Part shown: in pieces, positions 1 through 8,205 of the stretch
Layout: each line of letters starts with the position of its first letter
Position numbering within the stretch: position 1 is the stretch's first letter
Assembly (NCBI GenBank): GCA_963821275.1
Contig: CAWGDF010000008.1
Span: 124,001 to 188,000 of the forward strand
Source: JACVRW01 sp963821275
GTDB lineage: Bacteria > Actinomycetota > Thermoleophilia > Solirubrobacterales > Thermoleophilaceae
Reading direction: 5' to 3'
DNA: 64,000 bases
Position numbers and translations under genes: made by a program
The notes under the pieces: generated by a model
Databases searched by the model: none
Told to the model about the DNA's origin: nothing
The model's input: only the letters and a program-made list of their open reading frames with translations

Positions 1-2
1 GC

Positions 3-1439
3 GAGCGGCTCGCCCTCCTCATCGACGAGGGCACCTTCACCGAGCTGGGGATCCACGGTCGCCCGCACTTCTCCCAGCGGGCGATGGAGGGCCGCGAGGC
101 CCCCGCGGACGGGGTGATCACCGGCTACGGGAGGCTGGACGGCCGGCTGGTGGCCGTGGCCGCCTACGACTTCACCGTGATGGCGGGCTCCATGGGCATG
201 ACCGGCGAGATGAAGGTCGCCCGCCTGCGCGAGCTCGCGCTGGGCAAGCGCATACCGCTGATCTGGCTGCTGGACTCGGCCGGGGCCCGCATCCAGGAGG
301 CGGCCGGCTCGCTGTTCGCCGGCTCGGGCCACCTGTTCCGCGAGGAGGTGGTGATGAGCGGCGTGGTGCCGCAGGTGGCTGCGCTCATGGGACCGTGTGC
401 GGCGGGCACGGCCTACATCCCCGGGCTGGCGGACTTCGTCCCGATGGTCAAGGGCCGCGGCTCGATGGCCCTGGCCGGCCCGCACCTCACGAAGGCGGTC
501 ACCGGCGAGGACGTGACCCAAGAGGAGCTGGGCGGCTCGCGGGTGCACACGCGCGTGTCGGGCGTGGCGGACCTGGAGCTGGGCTCGGACGAGGAGTGCA
601 TCCAGGCCATCAAGGACTACCTCGCCCACTTCCCCCAGAACAGCGAGCAGCCGCCGCCGCGGTCGGATACGGCCGATCCGATCGACCGCGGGGACGAGGA
701 GCTGCTGGACATCCTCCCCGACTCGCCGCGCCACCCCTACGACATGTACGAGGTGATCAGGCGCATCGTGGACGACGGGCGCTGGTTCGACCTCAAGCCG
801 CGCTGGGCGCGCACGATCATCACCTGCCTGGCCCGCATGGGAGGCCGGCCCGTGGGCGTCGTCGCCAACCAGCCGCGGCACCTGGGCGGCATCCTCGAGA
901 ACGACTCGGCCGACAAGGCGGCGCGCTTCATCAACCTCTGCGACGCCTACGGGATCCCGCTCCTGTTCCTGATGGACGTGCCCGGCTTCATGGTGGGCAC
1001 CAAGGTCGAGCAGGCCGGGATCATCAGGCACGGGGCGAAGATGCTCTACGCGGTCTCCCGCGCCACCGTGCCGAAGGTGACCGTGGTGATCCGCAAGGCC
1101 TACGGGGCGGGCTACTACGTGATGTGCGGCAAGGCCTACGAGCCCGACCTGATCGTCGCCTGGCCGAGCGCCGAGATCTCGGTGATGGGCCCGGAGGGGG
1201 CGGTGAACATCATCTTCCGCAAGCAGATCGAGGCGAGCGACGACCCCGATGCCACCCGTGCCGAGATGATCGAGGGCATCCGGGCGACGATCGACCCCTA
1301 CATCGCCGCGGGCAACGCCCTGATCGACGACGTGATCGACCCGCGCGAGACCCGGCCCACGGTCATCCGGGCGCTGGAGATGGCCGAGACGAAGCGGGTG
1401 GCGCGGCCGTGGAAGAAGCACGGGGTGATGCCGGTCTGA
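3..1439 (+). CDS. Acyl-CoA carboxylase carboxyltransferase (beta) subunit, 5' end outside the window
   Basis: Transfers carboxyl from biotin to a short acyl-CoA (propionyl- or acetyl-CoA class). The frame is open to the left edge, and residues upstream of the internal ATG at 84 (LIDEGTFTELG) are already typical carboxyltransferase sequence, so the true start lies outside; about 478 residues are visible of a usual 510-530. The N-terminal crotonase half has GSMGMTGEM and a GPCAAGTAYIPG glycine-rich loop; the C-terminal half has GAGYYVMCGKAYEPD and WPSAEISVMGPEGAVNI, hallmarks of the family. The BKACE gene starts 20 bases downstream, so it heads or continues an acyl-CoA operon. The exact acyl substrate cannot be told from sequence. 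Confidence 0.93.
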   Translation, partial: ERLALLIDEGTFTELGIHGRPHFSQRAMEGREAPADGVITGYGRLDGRLVAVAAYDFTVMAGSMGMTGEMKVARLRELALGKRIPLIWLLDSAGARIQEAAGSLFAGSGHLFREEVVMSGVVPQVAALMGPCAAGTAYIPGLADFVPMVKGRGSMALAGPHLTKAVTGEDVTQEELGGSRVHTRVSGVADLELGSDEECIQAIKDYLAHFPQNSEQPPPRSDTADPIDRGDEELLDILPDSPRHPYDMYEVIRRIVDDGRWFDLKPRWARTIITCLARMGGRPVGVVANQPRHLGGILENDSADKAARFINLCDAYGIPLLFLMDVPGFMVGTKVEQAGIIRHGAKMLYAVSRATVPKVTVVIRKAYGAGYYVMCGKAYEPDLIVAWPSAEISVMGPEGAVNIIFRKQIEASDDPDATRAEMIEGIRATIDPYIAAGNALIDDVIDPRETRPTVIRALEMAETKRVARPWKKHGVMPV

Positions 1440-1459
1440 CCCGCTTCGAGGACCCCTGC

Positions 1460-2324
1460 GTGATCACCTGCTCGATCTCGGGCACCGTGGCCAACCGCAA
1501 CCAGTGCCCGGCCATTCCCTACACACCCGAGGAGTACGCCGTCGAGGCCCGCCGGGCGGTGGACGAGGGCGCGTCGATGATCCACATTCACGCCCGCACG
1601 CCGGATGGGCGTGCCCAGCTACGAGGTGGAGGACTTCCGGGCGATCACCGAGGCGATTCGGGGCGCGGTCGACGACGTGATCGTCAACTACTCGACCGGC
1701 GCCATCGGCGTGCCCGTCGAGAAGCGCATCCAGTACCTGCGCGAGCTGCGCCCCGACGTGGGGGCGCTGAACATGGGCTCGATGAACTACGCGAAGTACT
1801 CGAGCCGGCGCAGGGACTTCGTGTTCAAGGCCGTGTTCGAGAACTCGTTCGACACGATCATGGAGTTCCTGGTCGCGATGAACGAACTCGACATCCGCCC
1901 CGAGCATGAGTGTTTCGACTCGGGGCACGTGGCCAACCTCGACCCGCTGCTCGACATGGGGCTGTTGTCCGAGCCGCTGCAGATCTCGTGCGTGATGGGG
2001 GTGAACGGAGGCATCCGGCCCACGCCTCAGAACCTGGCCCACATGGCCGGCCAGATCCCGGGCGGCGCCGAGTCGGCCAACAACTGGGGCGTGATCGGCA
2101 TAGGCCGCGGCCAGTGGCGGCTGGTGGCCGCGGCGGCCGCCTTCGGCGGGAACGTGCGAGTGGGCCTCGAGGACAACTTCTATCTCCCCGACGGCGAGAT
2201 GGCCGGCTCGAACGGCGACCTGATCGCCCGGGCCCGGCGGCTGGTGGAAGACGTGGGCCGGCGCGCCGCCACCGTCGAGGAGGCACGCGAGTTGCTGGGC
2301 GCGCCGCGCAGGGTGGGCGCATGA
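1460..2324 (+). CDS. BKACE family beta-keto acid cleavage enzyme (DUF849), one frameshift
   Basis: Zn-dependent Claisen-type cleavage of a beta-keto acid with acetyl-CoA, as in the 3-keto-5-aminohexanoate cleavage enzyme family. The start is GTG at 1460 with a weak GAGGA upstream. The first 50 residues, ending in the metal-binding HIHAR and TPDG, are in one frame; the rest (VPSYEVEDF onward, GGIRPTP, then the VRVGLEDNFYLPDG metal/active-site motif) is in the next. Dropping one base near 1606-1610 (GGG C GTG) restores a continuous protein of about 287 residues, the normal family length. The stop overlaps the next start as ATGA. The break may be a consensus error. The substrate is unknown. Confidence 0.85.
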
Positions 2325-4237
2325 GAGGCGCGCTGGCCGGTCTCAAGGTCCTCGACCTCTCGCGGCTGCTCCCCGGCGGCTTCTGCTCGCTGCTGCTGGC
2401 CGACCTGGGCGCCGACGTGCTCAAGGTCGAGGACACCGGGATGGGCGACTACCTGCGCTGGTCCCCGCCCTACCACGAGGGGGCCGAGGATTCCGCCAAG
2501 TCGGCGCTCTTCCTGGCCCTCAACCGGGGGAAGCGCTCCATCCGCCTGAACCTCAAGGAGGAGGCCGGCCGCGAGGTGCTGCTGCGGCTGGTGCGCGAGC
2601 ACGACGTGCTGCTGGAGTCGTTCCGACCCGGCGTGATGCAGCGCCTGGGCGTGGGCTACGACCGGCTGCGGGAGGAGAACCCGGGGCTCGTGTACTGCGC
2701 GATCACCGGCTATGGGCAGGACGGGCCCTACACGGCGCGCTCCGGCCACGACATGAACTACCTGGGCCTCAACGGCCTGCTGGGCCTGACCGGCGAGGCG
2801 GGGGGCCCGCCGGTGCAGTCGGCCGGCCAGATCGCCGACCTGGGCGGCGGCGCGCTGATGGGAGCCGTGGGGATCCTGGCCGCCCTGCGCGAGCGGGAGC
2901 GCTCCGGCGAGGGCCAGCTCGTGGACGTCTCGATGTTCGACGGCTCGCTGTCCTGGCTGGCGCTGGTGGCGGCCAAGTACCTGTGCGAGGGCGTCGCGCC
3001 GGCGCGCGGAGAGCTCGAGCTGGCGGGCCGCTTCCTCTGCTATCGCCCGTATGCCTGCAGCGACGGCTGGGTCACCCTGGGCGCGCTCGAGCCCAAGTTC
3101 TGGCAGGCCTGGTGCCGGGGGGTGGACCGGGAGGACCTGATCGACCACCAGTTCGACCCACCCGGGTCGGAGGCCCACGCTGCGGTCGAGCGCGTCTTCC
3201 TCGAGCGCAGCCGCGCCGAGTGGCACGAGTTCGCGGAACGACACGACTGCTGCCTCGAGCCCGTGCTCGGTCTCGACGAGGCGCTGGACTCGGAGCTGGT
3301 CCGGGCCCGCGAGATGGTGGTGGAGCTGGACCAGCCGGGCACCGACGGCGTGAGGCTGCTCGGGGTCCCGGTCAAGCTGTCGCGCACGCCGGGCGCGCCG
3401 GCCGGACCGGGGCCCGCACTGGGCGAGCACACCCACGAGGTGCTGGCCGGGCTGGGCTACCCCGAGCACGAGATCGCCGCGCTGGAGGCGGCGGGCGCGG
3501 TGGCCGGGCCCGGCGCGCGGCCCCCAGGGCTCCTTCCGGGCATGACGGAGAACGGCCTCCTCAAGATGAAGGAGCTGGCCGAGGCCAGCGGGGTGAGCGC
3601 CGGGACGATCAAGCACTACCTGCGCGAGGGGCTGTTGCCCGAGCCGGTCAAGACCTCGCGCAACATGGCCTATTACCCGCCCGAGTTCGTGGAGCGGATC
3701 CGGCTGATCAAGCAGCTCCAGGAGGAGCGCTTCATGCCGCTGAAGGTGATCCGCTCGATGCTCGACGACGATCCCGAGCGGACGCGGGCGCTGGTGGCGC
3801 TGGAGGATCGGATCCTCGAGCGAGCGGTAGCCGGCGAACGCGCGCGGGTGTCGGCGGCCGAGCTGCGGCGGCGCTACGACGTGCCCCAGGAGGTGCTCGA
3901 CCGGCTGGCCGAGCTGGACGTGCTGACCCCCAACAGCCGCGGCTACGGTCCGCGCGACGTGGAGATCGTGGAGGCCATCGGCCGCTTCCGCGCCGGCGGC
4001 TACGACGAGCGGATCGGCTTCACCGTCTACGACACGCTGCGCTACAAGCGGGCGATGGAGGAGCTGGTCAAGGAGGAGGTCCGGGTGCTGATGGACCGCC
4101 TGGCGGGAGAGCTCGACCCGGACCGGGCGGCCGATCTCATCGCGGCCGGCGTGGAGCCCCTCAACGAGCTGCTGGCCGCGCTGCACCAGAAGCTGCTGGT
4201 GGCCGAGCTGCGCCGACAGCGGGCGGCGCGGGGCTAG
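2321..4237 (+). CDS. CaiB/BaiF (family III) CoA-transferase joined in frame to a MerR-family regulator
   Basis: Residues 1 to about 395 are a family III CoA-transferase, which moves CoA between acyl donors and acceptors: LDLSRLLPGG near the N-terminus, ESFRPGVM, GYGQDGPY, and QIADLGGG holding the likely catalytic Asp173. The domain ends normally at LGYPEHEIAALEAAG. With no stop codon the frame runs through a short linker into a complete MerR protein from residue 408. ATG at 2321 overlaps the BKACE stop by 4 bases. The fusion (638 aa) is unusual: a single-base shift near 3500-3540 would instead end the transferase with TGA exactly overlapping the MerR ATG, the same ATGA coupling seen upstream. 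So this is either a real fusion or two coupled genes merged by an indel. Confidence 0.85.
   Translation: MRGALAGLKVLDLSRLLPGGFCSLLLADLGADVLKVEDTGMGDYLRWSPPYHEGAEDSAKSALFLALNRGKRSIRLNLKEEAGREVLLRLVREHDVLLESFRPGVMQRLGVGYDRLREENPGLVYCAITGYGQDGPYTARSGHDMNYLGLNGLLGLTGEAGGPPVQSAGQIADLGGGALMGAVGILAALRERERSGEGQLVDVSMFDGSLSWLALVAAKYLCEGVAPARGELELAGRFLCYRPYACSDGWVTLGALEPKFWQAWCRGVDREDLIDHQFDPPGSEAHAAVERVFLERSRAEWHEFAERHDCCLEPVLGLDEALDSELVRAREMVVELDQPGTDGVRLLGVPVKLSRTPGAPAGPGPALGEHTHEVLAGLGYPEHEIAALEAAGAVAGPGARPPGLLPGMTENGLLKMKELAEASGVSAGTIKHYLREGLLPEPVKTSRNMAYYPPEFVERIRLIKQLQEERFMPLKVIRSMLDDDPERTRALVALEDRILERAVAGERARVSAAELRRRYDVPQEVLDRLAELDVLTPNSRGYGPRDVEIVEAIGRFRAGGYDERIGFTVYDTLRYKRAMEELVKEEVRVLMDRLAGELDPDRAADLIAAGVEPLNELLAALHQKLLVAELRRQRAARG
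3542..4237 (+). other. MerR-family transcriptional regulator moiety (C-terminal part of the CoA-transferase ORF)
   Basis: The 231-residue stretch from ATG 3542 reads as a complete MerR regulator: MKELAEASGVSAGTIKHYLREG is the winged-helix DNA-reading head, followed by NMAYYPPEFVERIRLIKQLQ, an RFMPLKVIRSML dimerisation helix and a long helical C-terminal region with no obvious metal-binding cysteines. That tail suggests sensing of an acyl or CoA-type ligand rather than a metal, which is inference. If expressed separately it would be translationally coupled to the CoA-transferase and is the natural candidate to regulate this operon. There is no strong Shine-Dalgarno before the ATG. Confidence 0.75.
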
Positions 4238-4736
4238 GGCCAGGCCGGCGGATAGCGCACAGTCCCGCGGATCTGCGGGTCGTAGGCAGGCAGGCGCAGT
4301 GCCATCCAGGCGTCGTCGGGCGCGTCGTAGTACGTCTCGATGCCCTAGCGGCCGCGCCGGCACGAAGCCGAAACGCGGGTAGAACCCCGGATGGCCCAGG
4401 ACCACCACCAGCGGGTGGTCCGTCCGCTGCGCAAGCTCCAGGCCACGTCGCACGAGCCGCGTTCCGATCCCGCCACGCTGGCGGCTGGGCAGGACCGCCA
4501 TCGGGCCGAGTGACAGCAGCTCCGGTCCGGAGTCGAGCACCACGACGCTGAAGAGGACATGACCGACGATCCCGCTCTCGTCCTCGGCGACCAGCGAGAG
4601 CTCGGGCAGCCACGCCTCCGAACCCCGAAGCGCGTCGACGAGGCGGGCCTCTACGTCGCCTTCGAAGGCGAGCTCGTTCAGGCGCCGGATCGCCTCGCGA
4701 TCCCCTGCCGTCTCGGGGCGAACGACGGGGCACCAT
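4234..4736 (-). CDS. GNAT family N-acetyltransferase (YhbS-like), frameshifted
   Basis: Acetyl-CoA-dependent N-acetyltransferase. The coding frame reads VVRPETAGDREAIRRLNELAF, then SLVAEDESGIVGHVLFS and the acetyl-CoA loop SRQRGGIGTRLVRRGLE, then VLGHPGFYPRFGFVPAR. After PARPLG the frame breaks; one extra base near 4342 restores IETYYDAPDDAWMALRLPAY to the TAG at 4234. The only good start, ATG 4736, is also one base out of frame, fixed by removing one C from the CCCC run at 4727-4730. Corrected length is about 166 residues, normal for the family. The gene converges with the MerR end, overlapping it by 4 bases. Substrate unknown. Confidence 0.75.
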
Positions 4737-4770
4737 GGGGGCCTTAGACCGACGAGCTCCCCGGTGGCCG

Positions 4771-4828
4771 GGCGGGGGTGCGGCGCCTTATGTCGTCATC
4801 TCGCGGCAAAAGGCGCCTAACCCCCGCC
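4771..4828 (-). terminator. Strong hairpin terminator after the HtaA-like gene
   Basis: GGCGGGGGT (4771-4779) pairs with ACCCCCGCC (4820-4828), and inside it GGCGCCTT (4782-4789) pairs with AAGGCGCC (4810-4817), with a 20-base loop. It begins 4 bases after the stop of the minus-strand secreted protein and lies upstream of the GNAT start, so it most likely ends the HtaA-like transcript. Confidence 0.7.
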
Positions 4829-4831
4829 TGC

Positions 4832-5924
4832 CTACCGGACCTTCGCCGCCACCACGGCGGTGCCGAGAGTGGCCCCTTCGGTCGCCGGCAGGCCGAACAC
4901 CGAGGTGAGCGTGTCCGAGGCCGCCTTGTTGATCTTGGCGACCACGCCGCTCACCCGGACGCGCAGGCCGCGCACGCGGGTCCTGGCGTCACTGAGGTCG
5001 AGGTTGAGGATGTCGACCTTGTCCGACCCGCCGGCCACGTTCGCGGCCAGGGTCGGCTCCGCGCCCAGCCTGATGTCGAAGTTGGTCAGCGTCGCCACCG
5101 TGGCGCCCTGGGTGAGCGAGATGCCGCCGCTGTGCTTGATCGTCCCTCGGCACGAGGTTCACGCGGACCTTCGACTTCGTGATCGGGAACGCGAACGCGC
5201 CGGCCGTGTTCGCCGCCGCCGGAGGCACCAGACCGGGAGTGATCCCGGCGCCGGTGAGCACGCCGACCGTGCCGGCGTCCGGGGTGAACGTGGTGTTTCC
5301 GCCCTCCAGGATGAGCTGCGCCGGCTTGGCGTCGACCACGGCCGTGCCGAGGCGGAAGCCCGCCTGCAGGGCCTTCGTGCCGAAGGCGGCGTTCAGCGCG
5401 CTCGCCCCGGACCTGTTGAGGCGGACCGCGACGTTCGACACCTTGGTGCCGAGGCCCGGGCGCGTGATCCTGGCGTTGCCGAGGCCGAGCCTGATGATCG
5501 GCACCCGGTCGCCACCCACGGCGGCCGAGAGCGTCGTGCCCCGGATGCGGAAGTTCCGCAGCCGCACCACGGTGCCGTGGGCCGAGAGGCGCAGGCCGCC
5601 CGAGTGGTTGATCACGCCCGCCGCGGTGCTGGGGTCGATCTCACCCCCTGTGATGGGGAACCTCACGGCGCCCCTTCGATTGAACTTCGACGGCTTGATC
5701 GGCGCCACCGAGACACCCAGCGATCCCAGCGCGTTGGCCGCGCTGCGGGCGAGGGTGAGACGAGTGTCGCCCGCCTTCCTGAGCTTCACGGCGTTCCCGC
5801 TGTGAGCGGTGGCCGTGGGGGCGCCGACGACTGCGAGCGCTCCCGCCGCGGCCAGGGTCAGCGCAACTTTGCCTCGCGGAAGCATCCGGCTCGGCCGGAT
5901 GCGCACCGTTTCTTGACGTTTCAT
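4832..5924 (-). CDS. Secreted protein with two HtaA-like domains, one frameshift
   Basis: ATG 5924 is preceded by GGAGG at good spacing. The N-terminus is a signal peptide (basic start, then ALTLAAAGALAVVG, cleavage near TATA-HS). Two related repeats follow, each with FPIT then HSGG then a LRNFRI or LTNFDI strand, resembling the HtaA domain, known in corynebacterial surface proteins that bind haemin. Residues up to the second FPIT are in one frame; one extra base within 5144-5150 shifts the rest, and correction gives GTIKHSGG and a continuous product of about 363 residues. No haem-ligating motif can be proven by eye, so haem binding is inference. A strong hairpin follows the stop. Confidence 0.65.
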
Positions 5925-5971
5925 GCTGCAAACCTCCGGTCTGGATCGGGTCGCAGCGTCTACGAGGGGGC

Positions 5972-5990
5972 GCGCCAAAGCGGTTGGCGC
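5972..5990 (-). terminator. Hairpin downstream of the CapA genes
   Basis: GCGCCAA (5972-5978) and TTGGCGC (5984-5990) form a perfect 7-bp stem with a 5-base loop, 11 bases after the stop of the downstream CapA gene on the minus strand. There is no clear T-run, so termination is plausible but unproven. Confidence 0.45.
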
Positions 5991-6000
5991 ATCTTCGTCC

Positions 6001-7038
6001 CTACGGCGAGGGCGTAACCGGCCGGAGGTAGCTGCGGCGTCCCACGACCCCGATGGTCCGGCGCCGGGAGAAGGCCGGCGCCGGCACAACCGCATAGTCG
6101 GGCCGGCGCACCCAGACCGGCACATACGAAGCCCGCTCGACGCGGGCGTTGCCCCCGGCGTACTCGAGGTCGAGCAGCGCGATCAACCCGTCCTGGGAGG
6201 CCGCCGGGCAGCAGGCCGACGACTGGTTCGAGACCAGGTTGCCCTCGCCGAACACGACGATCTTGCCGTTGACCCGCCGGATCGGCTGCACCACGTGGGC
6301 GTGCTGGCCGACGATCGCGGTGATTGCCGGCGAGCGGGCGAGCCGCCGGGCCAGCGATCGCTGCTGCGGCGTGATCGCGTGCTGATACTCCGCCCCCCAG
6401 TGCAGGGCCACCAGTACCGCGTGCGCACCGGCCTCGCGGGCGGCGCGGGCGTCGGCCAGGATGCGCCGCGCCGAGGCGAAGTTCACCGACCAGGGATGGG
6501 GCACCACCTGGCCGTTGGAGACCGCGGTGTAGCTGAGCAGGGCGACGCGCACTCCCCGCGCCTCCAGGATCGGGAAGCGCCGCGCCCCGCGCGGGGAGCT
6601 GGCGCTGCCGTCGTGGGCCACCCCGGCACGGCGCAGGGCACGCAGGGTCGAGTCGATCCCGGCCTGGCCCTGGTCGAGCGAGTGGTTGGAGGCCGTGCTG
6701 CAGACGTCCCAGCCCGTCGAGCGGATGGCCCGGGCCAGCGCGGGCGGCGTCCGGAACAAGGGGTAGCCCGTCGGCGGACCGGCCTGCATCGGGGTCTCGA
6801 CGTGGCAGACCGCGAGGTCCGAGCCCTCGATCCAGCGCCGGACACCCTCGAACATCGGGGCGAAGTCGTAGCGCCCGCCCCCGTTGGCGAGCGCCCGGTC
6901 GAACACGGGCGAGTGCACCAGGAAGTCGCCACTGGCGGCGATGGTCAGGCGCACCGGCTCGGCCGGCGGAGGCGCCGGGCCCGCGCCGCCCTGCAGTCCC
7001 GCGGCGGCCACAACCACGGCGGCGACGGCGGCGAGCAT
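6001..7038 (-). CDS. CapA family protein (poly-gamma-glutamate/capsule synthesis type), paralogue 1
   Basis: A calcineurin-like metallophosphatase-fold protein of the CapA (PGA_cap) family, usually exported and linked to anionic polymer metabolism. After a hydrophobic N-terminal segment (AAVAAVVVAAAG) come the family motifs: ASGDFLVHSP, STASNHSLDQG, LHWGAEYQ, and GQHAHVVQPIRRVNGKIVVFGEGNLVSNQ. Length 345 aa. The ATG at 7038 immediately follows the TGA of the upstream paralogue (no gap), so the pair is almost certainly translationally coupled. SACCPAASQDG holds a Cys pair shared with the paralogue. The true substrate is not predictable; many CapA-like proteins are not capsule enzymes. Confidence 0.85.
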   Translation of the reverse strand: MLAAVAAVVVAAAGLQGGAGPAPPPAEPVRLTIAASGDFLVHSPVFDRALANGGGRYDFAPMFEGVRRWIEGSDLAVCHVETPMQAGPPTGYPLFRTPPALARAIRSTGWDVCSTASNHSLDQGQAGIDSTLRALRRAGVAHDGSASSPRGARRFPILEARGVRVALLSYTAVSNGQVVPHPWSVNFASARRILADARAAREAGAHAVLVALHWGAEYQHAITPQQRSLARRLARSPAITAIVGQHAHVVQPIRRVNGKIVVFGEGNLVSNQSSACCPAASQDGLIALLDLEYAGGNARVERASYVPVWVRRPDYAVVPAPAFSRRRTIGVVGRRSYLRPVTPSP

Positions 7039-8205
7039 TCAGCCGCCCTCGCCGACCGGCGCGATCCCCGGGCGCTGCCCCACCGTGGCCACCGTGCGCT
7101 GGTAGGACTCGGGCGGCGCCCGGACCACGCGGTACTCGGGCTGCTGGACCCAGGTGGGGATGTAGCGCACCCGTTCGACGCGCGTCCCGCCGGGCCCGGA
7201 GCGGAACTCGAGCAACGCGACGAGGCCGTCCTGGGACTCCGCCGGGCAGCAGGCCGCCGTCTGGTTGGAGAGCAGGTTGCCCTCGCCGAAGACCACCGGC
7301 TTGCCGTTGATGCGCCGTATGGGCTGCACCACGTGCACGTGCTGGCCGATCAGCGCGGTCACGTCGGGCGACTTGGTCAGGCGCCGGGCCAGCTGGAGCT
7401 GGATCTCGCTGGGCGCGGCCTGGTACTCGATGCCCCAGTGCAGGCTCACGATCACCGCGTCCGCTCCGGCGCGGCGGGCGGCCTTGGCGTCGGCGAGGAT
7501 GCGCTCCGCCTCGGCGAAGTTCAACGTCCAGTCGTTGGGAGGCGGCGGGATGCCGGGGACCTCGTTCGATACGTAGGCGAGGAAGGCGACCTCGACTCCC
7601 TTCACGCGCATGACCGCCGCCCGCGGCGCCTGGGCCGACATGTTGGTGCCGGAGTGCTTGATCTGTCGCCGGTCGAGCTGGCGCAGCGTGAAGGGGACGC
7701 CGTCCGGCCCGGCGTCCTGCGAGTGGTTGGAGGCCGTGCTGCAGGCGTCCCAGCCCGTCCACTTGATCGCGTCGGCGAGCGAAGCGGGGGCCTGGAAGGC
7801 CGGAAAGCCGGTGGGCGTGCCGGCGGTGAGTGGCACCTCGAGGTGGCAGATGCCGAGGTCGGCCTGCCGCACGATGCGCCGCACGTCGGTCAGCATCGGG
7901 CGGAAGTCGTAACGGGCCCCGCCGCCGTACTCGAGCGCCCGGTAGAAGACGGGGCTGTGGATCAACAGGTCGCCGCTGGCGGCCACCGTAAAGCGCACGG
8001 TGGGCTTCTCCGCCGCCTCCTCGTCCCCGCTGTCCGCTGAGCCGCCAGCGCCGTTGCTGCCGCCGTCGTCGCCGCCGGCCAGGCTCCGCACGACCAGCAC
8101 AACGGCGAGCAGGGCCACGGCCAGAGCGGCCAGGGCCGCGATCCGCCGGCGCCAGTAGATCCCCGCCGAACGCCGCCCCGGCGTCACCACAGGACGTCGT
8201 GCCAT
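7039..8205 (-). CDS. CapA family protein, membrane-anchored paralogue 2
   Basis: Paralogue of the following gene, 388 aa, with a cytoplasmic basic N-terminus, one membrane helix at about residues 23-46, a low-complexity Gly/Ser/Asp linker and then the CapA domain: ASGDLLIHSP, STASNHSQDAG, LHWGIEYQ, GQHVHVVQPIRRINGKPVVFGEGNLLSNQ and AACCPAESQDG. The linker suggests an extracytoplasmic catalytic domain. ATG 8205 overlaps the end of the DUF2804 gene by 22 bases; its own stop abuts the next CapA ATG. The order DUF2804-capA-capA implies one transcript. The near-identical motif spacing suggests tandem duplication followed by divergence. Confidence 0.85.
   Translation of the reverse strand: MARRPVVTPGRRSAGIYWRRRIAALAALAVALLAVVLVVRSLAGGDDGGSNGAGGSADSGDEEAAEKPTVRFTVAASGDLLIHSPVFYRALEYGGGARYDFRPMLTDVRRIVRQADLGICHLEVPLTAGTPTGFPAFQAPASLADAIKWTGWDACSTASNHSQDAGPDGVPFTLRQLDRRQIKHSGTNMSAQAPRAAVMRVKGVEVAFLAYVSNEVPGIPPPPNDWTLNFAEAERILADAKAARRAGADAVIVSLHWGIEYQAAPSEIQLQLARRLTKSPDVTALIGQHVHVVQPIRRINGKPVVFGEGNLLSNQTAACCPAESQDGLVALLEFRSGPGGTRVERVRYIPTWVQQPEYRVVRAPPESYQRTVATVGQRPGIAPVGEGG

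Noticed and set aside
2180..4543. Long minus-strand open frame of 787 codons
   Set aside because: Only its first 60 or so residues are a real protein (GNAT acetyltransferase); the rest is antisense to the CoA-transferase/MerR gene after a frame break.
5923..8040. Long plus-strand open frame of 705 codons
   Set aside because: It is antisense to the CapA genes, is rich in Arg/Gly/His/Asp low-complexity sequence and has no domain. High GC leaves the opposite strand open.
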